Source: Eutreptiella sp. 'Long Island Sound 2002' (lineage: Eukaryota; Euglenozoa; Euglenophyceae; Eutreptiales; Eutreptiaceae). Taken from it: a DNA stretch of 64,000 bases. The position numbers were made by a program, and so were the translations under genes. How positions within the stretch are numbered: the stretch's first letter is position 1; every line of letters begins with the position of its first letter. Shown one piece after another: positions 1 to 9,693 of this stretch. The stretch is taken from contig OZ038386.1 of assembly GCA_964036045.1 (NCBI GenBank), positions 14,481,433 to 14,545,432 on the forward strand. The letters are read 5' to 3'. A model generated the notes under the pieces. It made no database searches. It was not told where the DNA came from and saw only the letters and a list, made by a program, of their open reading frames with translations.

Positions 1-400
1 CGCGCCCTACGTGTGGGGTGCTCAGTCATATTCTCTCTGCTGCCTCGGACGCTCCAGTCCGTGGCACCGAGTTTACCCCCGGACGGTCCAGTCCTGGGGG
101 TAGTGCCGTGCTTCTTTCCGCCCCGGATGCTCCAATCCGGGGCGTCTTTTTATCGTACTCTCTCCGTTGCCTCGGACGCTCCAGTCCGTGGCACAGGGTT
201 CACCCCCGGACGATCCAGTCCGGGGGCTAGCGCCGTGCTTCATTCCTCCCCGGATGCTCCAATCCGGGGGGTCTTTTTGTCGTACTCTCTCTGCCGCAGG
301 CTGCACTGTCGCCGTCCTCGTCCCCGCTTCGCTTTCCCCGCTTCTTGCTCCGCCCTACGACTCTGCGTGCCCAGTCCTGGACGCTCCAGTCCATGCGACA
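1..400 (-). repeat. 3' untranslated stem-loop array of LINE A
   Basis: Seven hairpins lie at 46-61, 76-100, 121-142, 173-188, 203-226, 248-269 and 378-393. All have a six-base loop. Read as element RNA, the loop is UGGAGC five times, UGGACC once and UGGAUC once. Stems vary while pairing is kept: GGAC/GTCC in five, GGAT/ATCC in two. The first six hairpins form two copies of a 127-bp tandem unit (46 to 173, 76 to 203, 121 to 248). A conserved loop on compensated stems suggests a recognition element for the element's own protein, as 3' structures are in several LINE families; that role is inferred. Confidence 0.75.
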
Positions 401-479
401 GGCGCTTCTGCTGTCCCTTTCCCTCCGGTCCCCTTCCTGACGTCCCCCTGCGCGGTGAAACCGTACACCCGTCGTGCCC

Positions 480-2897
480 TCATATCTGCCGGATTCTCTT
501 TCGTCTGCGTGCCATCAGGCGGTCCCTCTGCTCGTCTCCCTCTCTGTCCTCCATTCCCGTCTCTCCCCCTGGCCACCTTGGCCGCCAATCTGGCCGCCTC
601 CGTACTTCCATCTCCGTGATTTTTGGGTTGTACCTGATCAACGCCATCTCCACCCGCTTGGTGACTGGATCACGCATGTCGTCCGCCCGCGCCTCCATCT
701 GCGTCTCTCTGCACACCATGCGTTCCTGGAGATGTTCCACCATACGCCGCAACAGCCTGTGCGCCATGGCCTCCGGTGCCACTGTATGCTCCTGGAGTGC
801 CCGCCACAGCGGTTTCACTATCACCATGTGCCACAGTCCCTTGCGGTGCCCTTCTTTCCCTAGCTCTCTCTCCACTGCGCTTCTGCCTCTCGCTCCCTTC
901 TTGAGCAACGGGACGTCCTGATCCCGAACCAGTGGTTCCTCGATCCCCTTATACTGCGCACACCGCATGAAGTGCTCGTAGGTTTCTTGCCCTTGGCCAC
1001 AGTGGCATCTCATGTACTCCTCCGGGAGGTCCATACCCTTATGTGTGTACCACCTCATGATTGTTTCCCGCACCGGCACCTGCCCCGTGATTGCCTGCAG
1101 CCTTCTGGTCTGCAGTCTTTTGGGCAGCGATTCCGGCCTCAGCACAGTGGGGTAGTGGACCCGCTGTCCCACCTTGCCCTCCAAGTACTCGTTCAGCTCT
1201 ACCACCTCCGGCCCCCCTGGTACTTGAGCTAGCATGTGCACCGGCTGTGGATACACCCTTAGTTCCTGCTTGCCTCTGTCCTCCTCCACCACCCACCTGG
1301 CCTTCTCCTCTTCCCCGACCCTTGGAGGTATATGCACCAAGTGGAGGTGCTCCTTGCTCTCTGGCACCCTCCACTCTGGTTCCTGCTCCTTATCCACTGC
1401 TTGCGCCGCCCCATCCGCCTCATGATTCCCCACTCCCGCCCTGTGTGACTCCTGTTTCACCAGGTGTATGACCAGGGGCACTTTCTTCATCTCCAGCCCG
1501 TGCCATATCGCGTACACCTGTGACGACAGTCCCGTGCCCAGGGCCTCATGCAGTGGCCTGCTGGTCAGTCTCCTGAGGGACGCCATGTCCGCCTCCGCGT
1601 CCACCACCATCCACACCTCCCGTACGTCCTCCCCTATCTCCCCAACCACGTCCGCCACCGCCTGCACCTCTCCATGGGACGCTGCTCCGTACATCATCTT
1701 TTCCACCACACTTTCCGTCACCTGTCCCACCCCCTTGACCTTTACCGCCGCTGCCCCTGCCATGGGCGGCTGTCCTTTCACCCCGGACCCGTCCAGAAAT
1801 AGCACCACCCTCTCCTCCATGGGCTCCGGTATGCGCACCACCTCCCTCGGGTAGTGGCAGTACACTTTGTGCCTCCCTATGCCATACTCTTGTACCCCAT
1901 CCCCGATGCTTAGCTCTCTCACCCCTCTGTACACCGCCCACTTATTTTCCGTCCTGGCCTTCCATCCCTTTGTCACCACCACTCCGTGACACCATGCCCT
2001 GTCCCCTTTCGCCCTGCCCTGCTCCAGGTATGCCTGTACCAGAACCAAGTACCATACCGTGTCTGCTGGCAACCCGTGTACCGTCAGCCTGATCCTCCTC
2101 GCACTCTCTCCACACTTGTGGCCCACGGGCACTATGGGCGCCTCCTCGTCGGGCCTCCCCATGTCTGTCATCCGGAAACTCACCGCGACTCCATCATCCT
2201 CTTCTTGTAGTCTCCGCACTGTGTCCCATCCCAACTGGACCCCTGTTCTTTTCCCCTCCTTTTCCTCTCCCCACCAGACCTCCCCTTCCCCCTGGGCCTC
2301 CTCATCCTCCCGCACCTCCTTGGGCAGCCGCAGCACCGGCCCCCACCACTGCCCCCTGGTGTCCGTAGTGCGCATGGTCGCGTTCGGGAACGCCCACGCC
2401 GTAATTCGTAGGACGGGCCACGGGATTTGCCCCGCCTCCTTGGTGCACCTCCAGCACTGGTCCCCCTGTCCTGCCCCTTCCGGGATGTTGTCTTTCCGGA
2501 ACATATCTGCATGGACATCATACCACTGCCTGGACGCACTCTGTACCTTCCCCCTCGGTCCTTTGAGTCCCAGCGGCGCACACAACAGTATGCCCGGTCT
2601 GGCCTTGTCCCTCTCCCCCCTGTCCAGCACCACTCTCTCTTGCTGCGCCCCCTCTCCCCTCCCGCATCTTGGCTTCCTCTGCTGGATCCCCCACAGCGCT
2701 ACCCAATCGTTCCACATCGCGCACATCCTCCTGCTCCACCTCGTGCGGTCCTCTTGTCCTCGTGCTCTCCTCATCATCCACCTGTATACACCCCATTCCA
2801 GCACCCTGGTGTCCCGATAGAACTCCGCATGGTGCAGCCCCGCCTTCTTGTATTCCTTCATATCCTTCCTGCGCACGTGCAGCACCTCCATGCTCAC
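480..2897 (-). CDS. LINE A second frame: RNase H and zinc-finger protein
   Basis: 805 residues. An RNase H domain begins near residue 365 (VVLFLDGSG with the first acidic residue, SHGEVQAV, VWMVVDAEAD, then HLVKQESHRAGVGNHEADGAA). A cysteine/histidine cluster CHCGQGQETYEHFMRC near residue 620 matches the finger usually found at the C-terminus of LINE polyproteins. The start codon (GTG, or ATG two codons later) overlaps or just follows the TGA of the upstream frame. Either reinitiation, a frameshift, or one indel in an originally continuous frame could explain the split. In most LINEs the RNase H lies in the same frame as the reverse transcriptase. Stop is TGA. Confidence 0.8.
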   Translation of the reverse strand: MSMEVLHVRRKDMKEYKKAGLHHAEFYRDTRVLEWGVYRWMMRRARGQEDRTRWSRRMCAMWNDWVALWGIQQRKPRCGRGEGAQQERVVLDRGERDKARPGILLCAPLGLKGPRGKVQSASRQWYDVHADMFRKDNIPEGAGQGDQCWRCTKEAGQIPWPVLRITAWAFPNATMRTTDTRGQWWGPVLRLPKEVREDEEAQGEGEVWWGEEKEGKRTGVQLGWDTVRRLQEEDDGVAVSFRMTDMGRPDEEAPIVPVGHKCGESARRIRLTVHGLPADTVWYLVLVQAYLEQGRAKGDRAWCHGVVVTKGWKARTENKWAVYRGVRELSIGDGVQEYGIGRHKVYCHYPREVVRIPEPMEERVVLFLDGSGVKGQPPMAGAAAVKVKGVGQVTESVVEKMMYGAASHGEVQAVADVVGEIGEDVREVWMVVDAEADMASLRRLTSRPLHEALGTGLSSQVYAIWHGLEMKKVPLVIHLVKQESHRAGVGNHEADGAAQAVDKEQEPEWRVPESKEHLHLVHIPPRVGEEEKARWVVEEDRGKQELRVYPQPVHMLAQVPGGPEVVELNEYLEGKVGQRVHYPTVLRPESLPKRLQTRRLQAITGQVPVRETIMRWYTHKGMDLPEEYMRCHCGQGQETYEHFMRCAQYKGIEEPLVRDQDVPLLKKGARGRSAVERELGKEGHRKGLWHMVIVKPLWRALQEHTVAPEAMAHRLLRRMVEHLQERMVCRETQMEARADDMRDPVTKRVEMALIRYNPKITEMEVRRRPDWRPRWPGGETGMEDREGDEQRDRLMARRRKRIRQI

Positions 2898-5800
2898 CCC
2901 TTCCTTCCTGATCCACCGTACTGTCCCATGTGCCGCCCCCCCAAGTCCGTGTCCAGGACCAGGATTGGTCCCCTTCTACCGCACGTCCTGTTGGTTGCCA
3001 GCATGTGTTCTTCCCCCGGCAACACTGCCTGTAGAGCGCGCCACATGCGCTCCTTCTTCCCCGCCGCCAACCGTTCTCGCCGGTGCCACACATAGCGCGG
3101 GCACATATTCTCCTCCTTCTGAACCTCTGCGACCGCGTGATAGCACACCCGTCTCACCACCTCTTCCTGATTGTGGCACATCCTGCTCAGCATCCTCGCC
3201 GTGTGTGCCCTGTACGCCTCCCCCGCCGTTGGCATCCCTTCTCCATAGTAGGCCGTAGGCGACCGCAACACGCACCACGGCACCTCTGTGGGTATCCCCT
3301 CATACCCTCTGATGAGCCTCCGCGCTTCTCCCTCCACCTCCTCCAGCTGCTCCCTCCAGTACGGGAGGTGCATCCCCTGGTACCCTACCGCCGCATTGAG
3401 CACCGCCCGCAGGTAGTAGAGGGTCGTCTGCACTGACGGGGGGTGATGCCGCAGGACCACCAGCATCGCCCTGAACCCCCTGACTAATTTGTCAGGTAGC
3501 CTGACCCCCCTCGCCTCCATGGCCTGCACATGTCCAAGCACCACCGCTTCCTCTGCCCTCTCCAGCCATGCCACTCCGTCTCCTACATCCAGCGCCATGC
3601 CTTCCTCTCCACCCCTCCTCAGAACCGCCGACTTCTCCGCGCTCCAGACAAGATGGTTATCCCTCCCGTACCTCTGCATCAGGTCCTGTACCACCTGTTG
3701 GGCCTTTTCATCCCGCGCCATGGGCACTGCATCATCCACATACGCCTGCGCCGGCGACATGTGTGGCGCCCTCGCCAGTTGTGGATATTCCCGTGCTATC
3801 CAACTCATCAGGGGGAGCATGGCCAGCAAGTACAGGAATGGGCCTTCCACCCCGCCTTGTGGCACCCCGCTGCCTGGGGTTACCCACTCGGTACACCCCT
3901 TCCCTGTGGCGACCGTGTACCTCCTTGTGCGCAGGTACTTTTCCACGAAGTCACCATATGGGAGTCCTAGCTGTCGCCACACCTCCTCTATGAGCCTATG
4001 CGGCGTGTTGGGGAACGCCCCCTTCACGTCCACAGATGCCATGAACGCCTCTAGGTCCTCATCATCGAGGTACATATCGTACAGGAAGCTTGCTTCCTGT
4101 GTGGACCTACCCGGCACTGACCCCCACATGTTGTCCGGTATGACCCCTGCTGCATACAGCCGCCGCTGTATCCTCCCGAAGATCACCATCCAGACCAGCT
4201 TGGCCTCCGTGACGGCACAGCATATTGGTCTCCAGTTCCCCGGCCTGAGGTGATCCCCCTTCTTGTACAGGGGCCGCACCTTGCCCCCCCATTCCACTGG
4301 GGGCTCGCCTGTGCGCAACACCTCCGTGACCCTCCCCGCTAGACCATCCAGCCCCGGCGCCTCTAGGTGCTGGTACGCCTCCGCCACCAGCTGGTCCACT
4401 CCCGGGCTCTTTTTCCCCTTGAGAGCCTTCACTGCCTCCTTAATTTCCCCTAGCGTCATCCTGCTGCGGTGTATGTCCTCGCTCTGCTCCGCTGTGAACA
4501 CCCGCGGTAACGCCCTTACCATTCTCCTTGTGATCCCGCGGAGCTCCTGCTGCCCCTGGTTGTGCTGCCTCCTGAAACTCTGCGCCACCTCCTCAAGCAC
4601 TTCCTTTTTGTTGCCAGTGACCCTGCCACACTGCAGGCGTACCGCCCTGATTTCCTTTGGTTTTCCAGCCTCAGCGAGCTCTCTGATGTACCGTAGCGAC
4701 TTGTACGGTACGGCCCTTTCAATGTACCGCTCATGCTCTGCCCCCACTTTCTGGTATATCCTCTCGTGTTCCTCCTCCACAGCCCTCCTCGCTGTTCGCA
4801 CCCTCTTTTTTGCCTGTGTCACCTCCGTTTGCCACTCCGTCCCCTCTTCCCGCGCCCTTGCCTCGACCTCCTCGTGCTGCCGTTTCCTCAGGGTGGCCAC
4901 CAGCCTTTGCAGCTTGGGCTGTGCCTGCGACTCCCCCCCTTGCTTGGTAAACCCGCATATCTGCGCTGCCCTCCTCATGGCTTGATGCACGTGTTTCCCC
5001 TGCTTCATTTCGGCGTGTACCCGCTGCCCCCACTGTTGCCACCTCTCGCCCCCCTCATCCGGCCACTTCACCATTGGCGGCAGGCTGACACCTTCCTCGT
5101 CCGACCCCTGCTCATCCTCCTGTTCGTCCCCGGGCTCCCCCACCTTCACGTCCACGGTCACCATCATGGGGCAATGCCCCTTCCTGTCCTGCATTTCTTC
5201 CGGCCCCACCATGTATCCCGCCGTCACCCCCTTGACCCAGCTGGGGTCCGCGTACACCGTGTCTATCCGCGACGGCGCGCTGCCTTCCGGTGCCGGGTAG
5301 TGTGAGGGGCCCGGCGCTCCACTGTACGACACATCCTGCAGCCTCATTTCCTCCACAAACTTCCGCACCTCGCGGTCCACCTCCGTCTCCGCGCCCCTCC
5401 TCCAGGGATCGTAGTTGAAGTGTCCAACCACGATGACTGGCCCCCTCTCCAGCGCCCTGACGTACTCCATCCTCAGCTGCGCCACATACTCCTTGACCCT
5501 CCTCCCATGTGGGACATGGCAGTTGATGATGACTACCTGTCCATGCTCCGTCGCCACATCATACACCGCCCTTCGTCCCCCCGCTCCCATCTTCTTGTCC
5601 TGCACAACGCTGAGCCCTCTGCGCACCAACAGCGGCACCCCCTGCGCCCACTCCCGCTGGTACTCCCTCCCCTCCTTGTCATACATCTGCGCGCACACGA
5701 CGTTGTCCTTCCCCTGCAACCCCATCTCCTGGGACGCCACCACGTCGGGGTCCACCTCATGCAGCTTCATCTGCTGCCACGCTGCCTTGTCCGCCCGATA

Positions 5801-5968
5801 CAGTGCCGCGGGGTCATTATGGGTGTACAACTTCATGCGTTGCCACCTGCCCTCCCCATCCACTCGCAGATCCCCATTGTCCGTCGTGCCTTTTCCTTTC
5901 CCGTTGCTCCTTTCCCCCTGTCTTCGTCTGGCTTCTTTCTTCTTCTTCCCCGCGGCCCCTTGCTTCAT
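2894..5968 (-). CDS. LINE A endonuclease-reverse transcriptase
   Basis: 1024 residues with a lysine-rich start. An AP-endonuclease-like domain spans roughly residues 45-270: ASQEMG, INCHVPHG, VVGHFNYDP, SRIDTVYAD and GHCPMMV follow the family order. Two usually acidic positions are changed: GDFN is GHFN, and the SDH-like motif is KGHCP. Reverse transcriptase follows at about 510-780: LKGKKSPGVDQL, NWRPICC, SVDVKGAFPNT, GVPQGGVEGPFLY and the catalytic AYVDD. The protein would nick the target and prime reverse transcription on it. The frame ends in a TGA four bases into the next frame. Confidence 0.9.
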   Translation of the reverse strand: MKQGAAGKKKKEARRRQGERSNGKGKGTTDNGDLRVDGEGRWQRMKLYTHNDPAALYRADKAAWQQMKLHEVDPDVVASQEMGLQGKDNVVCAQMYDKEGREYQREWAQGVPLLVRRGLSVVQDKKMGAGGRRAVYDVATEHGQVVIINCHVPHGRRVKEYVAQLRMEYVRALERGPVIVVGHFNYDPWRRGAETEVDREVRKFVEEMRLQDVSYSGAPGPSHYPAPEGSAPSRIDTVYADPSWVKGVTAGYMVGPEEMQDRKGHCPMMVTVDVKVGEPGDEQEDEQGSDEEGVSLPPMVKWPDEGGERWQQWGQRVHAEMKQGKHVHQAMRRAAQICGFTKQGGESQAQPKLQRLVATLRKRQHEEVEARAREEGTEWQTEVTQAKKRVRTARRAVEEEHERIYQKVGAEHERYIERAVPYKSLRYIRELAEAGKPKEIRAVRLQCGRVTGNKKEVLEEVAQSFRRQHNQGQQELRGITRRMVRALPRVFTAEQSEDIHRSRMTLGEIKEAVKALKGKKSPGVDQLVAEAYQHLEAPGLDGLAGRVTEVLRTGEPPVEWGGKVRPLYKKGDHLRPGNWRPICCAVTEAKLVWMVIFGRIQRRLYAAGVIPDNMWGSVPGRSTQEASFLYDMYLDDEDLEAFMASVDVKGAFPNTPHRLIEEVWRQLGLPYGDFVEKYLRTRRYTVATGKGCTEWVTPGSGVPQGGVEGPFLYLLAMLPLMSWIAREYPQLARAPHMSPAQAYVDDAVPMARDEKAQQVVQDLMQRYGRDNHLVWSAEKSAVLRRGGEEGMALDVGDGVAWLERAEEAVVLGHVQAMEARGVRLPDKLVRGFRAMLVVLRHHPPSVQTTLYYLRAVLNAAVGYQGMHLPYWREQLEEVEGEARRLIRGYEGIPTEVPWCVLRSPTAYYGEGMPTAGEAYRAHTARMLSRMCHNQEEVVRRVCYHAVAEVQKEENMCPRYVWHRRERLAAGKKERMWRALQAVLPGEEHMLATNRTCGRRGPILVLDTDLGGRHMGQYGGSGRKG

Positions 5969-6601
5969 TAATTGTCACTTCCTCTTCTTGTTCTTCCCCC
6001 CCATCGACACCTCTTCTCCTTCCAATTCTCTCGCCTCCTGCTCCGGAACCAGCTGTCCGTGTATTTCCATCTCCCTACCTTGCGGGCATACCTGCAACCT
6101 TTCCACCGGGTACGGCAGAGTGCCATGGACCTTTGGATGGTTCTCAAGGTTATATCATGATCATTGGTGAGTTCTCAACCTCCAGCAAGGACGACAGCGC
6201 TGCCCACATCCTGCAGATTACGAAGTGGTCAAGTTGGAAGTCAAAAATATGAAGATTTCAGAAAAAAAAATTCATGGTATGGGCCAAGAAGATTGGTGAC
6301 CAGAATTGTAATCATAATAACTATGGGCCATGAGAAATGGTCTTATTGGTTATTTCTGTATTATATTATCTGATCAGTGGATGATTTTACAAACTGTGAA
6401 TTTTTCTGATTTGCTTTGTGTTGTCTTTGGTTTTAGGGTCAGGACATCTCAGAAGTGCATTTTTGTATTTTTTGTTTGTTCACTTTTTTTTTTCACTATT
6501 TGTGTTTGGAGAAAAACACATATTTCTCCGGGTTCTGTTGGGAGAATCAGCCCCAGACCCACCCAATTTCTGGCTGGGTGTGTCTGAGCTTGGGAGGGGA
6601 G

Positions 6602-6634
6602 TGTTAACCCGGTAGAACTATGTGGTGGTTAACA
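6602..6634 (+). repeat. 33-bp direct repeat, left copy
   Basis: Matches 8861-8893 at 31 of 33 positions by eye. This copy begins TGTTAACC and ends GGTTAACA, so it carries an inverted repeat, and it follows a polypurine run GGGAGGGGAG. That arrangement resembles a polypurine tract followed by the start of an LTR. Confidence 0.6.
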
Positions 6635-8860
6635 CCCGACCCAAATGCTTTGCATTTTTCCCACCCATTTTTTTGTTGCACTACACCTTCTTCGTGCTTT
6701 TCAGCCTGAGATGTGTCTCAGGACTTGGGAGGGGAGTGTAAGGTTTTCGTGCAACCTATATTTTTGCTTTTTTTCAGTGTATTTTCCTGATATATTGGTA
6801 CAAACTGAAATCGGCTATCTCAGCACTGTTTTGGACAGTGTTGGTATCAGTCAATCAGGAATTTCTGTAGTTTTACACTGATGGTGTTTTCACCACTTTC
6901 TGTACTACAAAACTGAGTTTGGGTCGGCGACGGCCAGCCCTGAGATCGCGCGTGCCGATCCAGAAAATCTTGATTTCTGACGATTTTTAAGAGATTTCAA
7001 TCAGTTTTATTGTTTAGATTATTTGTATATCAGTTTTAGATATAAGCGAATGTTACGGCACTATCGCGGTGCCGTTCCGTGCTAGTTTTTTTGGCGCAAG
7101 TATGCCATGTTCACGATTTTTTATAAAATCGTAGGTAGCTCAGATTCTGAAGTTACATGCACCAAATGACAGCCCATCAGTTGGGCTTTGCATGCATATG
7201 TTGATTCGGTTTCCAAATGCGTCGGTGCACCGGCACCACGCGTTGGGGGGAGACCCGTGTTCATAGTGCATTTATGCATTGTTTCGCTTATATCTCAATG
7301 TTATATGGCCCCCGTTGTTCATATCTTCTTAGGACATAAAAGGGACCGTTTCGAAATCACTCTCGTGATTTCGTCGAATGCGTAGTATGTTTCTGTCGCC
7401 TTTTGTGGTTGCATTTGGGGTGTATTTTTGGGTTATTTGAAGGAAAACTTGGACAAGTCTCAAGGAAACCAAGTTCAAAGTTGTTCAATACCAAAAATGA
7501 AAAGACAGGTTCGAATGACTCAAGTACATTAACAAGCATACCCAAACAAGTCTAAATACCCAAGGTAGACACCTTGCAGTGAATGAGGGTCAAAAAACAA
7601 GGGAATATGACCCAAAGAACCCAACAAACCAAGTCTATCGCATATTGGGTTTACAGGGCTCCAACCAGGTCTATACAGAGCCTTGAAAGCCACCCTGTCA
7701 TATGGTCACTTTACAGGCTAACAGTTAAAAACCTATGAGGAGTTAGACCTTGGGGTCTTCTTCTATGTTTCAATGGTGCTCTCTACTTTACGTTGAGCAT
7801 TTACTTGAAGCTTACTGGTACATAGGTTCACTATTTTGAATTTTACCAGGAATTTTGTCAAGAATTCCTAATTTCATGAGGTCACTTCAGGTCCATGGCA
7901 AAGCCAGGCCACAGGTCAGTTTTGGGCCAGCTTTTTGTGCATGGCCTACCAACAGTATCTATGGGTCATATTTGGGTCATTGGACTCTTGGTCTATCCTT
8001 GAAGGATCGGTCCAAGTCCATATGTCACTTCAATTTTGACTTGAATCCTGTGGGTAAAACATGCTCATGGAACCTTTTTGAGGTTAGTAAAAATGACCTC
8101 AGAAAGTGCGTCTTGGAGATTGCTGCTTTGCTCCAAAGCCAGGGAGAGGTAGGGTCAGCCCTTATGGGACAATCAACTCCTCTCCAGATCCTTGGTGCAT
8201 GCACTTTACCGGACCTTAGGCTATCAGTATGTTGGATTCATTCGCATTCTTTTCTCCCTTGTTTTTCACTGTTGGGGACCTTCACCAAAGTGCGCAGCGC
8301 ATCAGACTAGATACAGTGTCCTGGTATCGTTGAGATAGACCATGATATTTTGGGATCATGTTGGTGGACTGTTGCCCTTTGGATGCTTCCACACGGATTT
8401 CTTTGAAAGCCCCCTACCGTGGCGAGGGAGCACTTGAATGTCAGTGACCTCTGATTTCTGGTTTTTCCTGCTTGTGTGCCCTGATGCCTGCAGTAAATCT
8501 CAGGGCCCACATTGAGTTGTATCCTGCCCCCCTATGTGTGTCAGGGTGAGGGTCCTGGGTTCCCATAACTACCCTTGTTTTCGTATGGGACCCTGTCCAA
8601 TTGCTCTGACTCCCTTTGTGCCATTTTGTCTTGTGTACATACTGCTTTTGTTGTTGCATGATGTATCTCCTTTCGTCCTTTTAGGTACGAACGGGCTACT
8701 TTTGTGATCGCTGCGCTCACTCTGAGTTTTAGCAAGGTTCAGACTTCTTGTCCAGTGCTGTGCCTTCGCTTGTGACTCGCTCGGCTCAGGGAAACGCGCC
8801 CGTACCGGCCCCGCTTACACACCAGTGGGTAAAATAGCACCGGGAGTACTATCACAAAAG

Positions 8861-8893
8861 TGTGAACCCGGTAGAACTATGTGGTGATTAACA
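8861..8893 (+). repeat. 33-bp direct repeat, right copy
   Basis: Second copy of the 33-bp repeat at 6602-6634, about 90 bases left of the gypsy element. It begins TGTGAACC and ends GATTAACA. The pair frames 2.2 kb of AT-rich DNA. Confidence 0.6.
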
Positions 8894-8984
8894 ATGAGCC
8901 CATTGTGAGGGATTTTGGCCTGTCTAAAGTCACAAAATGCCTTGAAGGTGATGTTATTTTCCCCACCAGCCCGGTCCCAATATT

Positions 8985-9693
8985 AGAAAGATGTCCCTGA
9001 TTAGTGCCCCAGATATTTTGATGAAATCCTGCAGGTTTTGAAGTTGAAAACCCAAACCAAAGCAGCAAGTAGAGCAAGAACAGGATGTGGTTCGAATCAA
9101 TGAATAGTTTTGAAATCCAGTGTAACACAGAAGGGCTGCAGATAGACAAAGCAGGTATAAACACAAAGATTCAATCACAAATGGATGATACAAAAAATTT
9201 TTTATGAAAACTGGACTGACTCTAGCCTCCAAGATAGCATCAAGCACTTCATGTGCACTCTTTTAGGTGAAATGGTGCTGGTTAGGAATGTGGGGCATAG
9301 GTGTCAGGCCAGCACAGAAAATAACTTGGCCAAGCAACTGAATTCAGAAACAGTTAAAAAGTAGAACCACAATAAGTGGTAGAAACAATTGAGTATAGGG
9401 GTCTTGGGGTGGGAGACCACTAGGCTTAACCTCCAAGGCCTAAAGCATGAAATGCCTATTTTACTTCGGTATATCCTCCATGAAGCAAGGTACCTCCGCT
9501 CAGTTGAGTGGTAGGGGTGAACTTCATGGGGGGCTAGGGTTACAACCCTAGTTACTTTGAGAAAGTGTACTTTAGGCTTCAAAAGAGAGATAAAAATACT
9601 TAAGTTAGTCTTAGCATCAACAAAAGGGTTTTAAGGGGGGCTTGGCCTGGATCAAGCCCTCCAAGAAAGACATGGCAGTGACTTTTTCTTACT
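8985..9693 (-). repeat. 3' LTR of gypsy element
   Basis: 709 bp, collinear with 28541-29249 with about 20 mismatches by eye. Read in element orientation it begins AGTAAGA and ends TCTTTCT, an imperfect inverted pair, not the common TG...CA. The 5 bases outside (ATATT, 8980-8984) equal those outside the other LTR. Confidence 0.9.

Larger units (their letters stand above)
1..6150 (-). mobile_element. LINE A, non-LTR retrotransposon
   Basis: Two long frames on the minus strand carry the domains of a non-LTR retrotransposon in order: AP-type endonuclease, reverse transcriptase, RNase H and a CHC-type zinc finger, followed by a 3' region with repeated hairpins. The right (5') limit near 6150 is estimated from the drop in GC content; no target duplication was found. 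The left (3') end is cut by the window edge, so tail and target duplication cannot be seen. Both frames are long and free of stops, so this copy is fairly young. Confidence 0.85.
6150..8979. other. AT-rich non-coding stretch between LINE A and the gypsy element
   Basis: No frame here resembles a protein; the longest (7855-8310, plus) has no recognisable domain. The stretch holds a repeated purine-rich string CTTGGGAGGGGAGTGT (about 6590 and 6724), a 33-bp direct repeat pair (6602-6634 and 8861-8893), and a palindrome-like CGATTTTTTATAAAATCG near 7108. Its base composition resembles that of 29255-33000, which suggests the gypsy element split one AT-rich region. Confidence 0.6.

Noticed and set aside
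7855-8310. 151-codon plus-strand frame in AT-rich DNA
   Set aside because: No domain, no splice context and a composition typical of chance.
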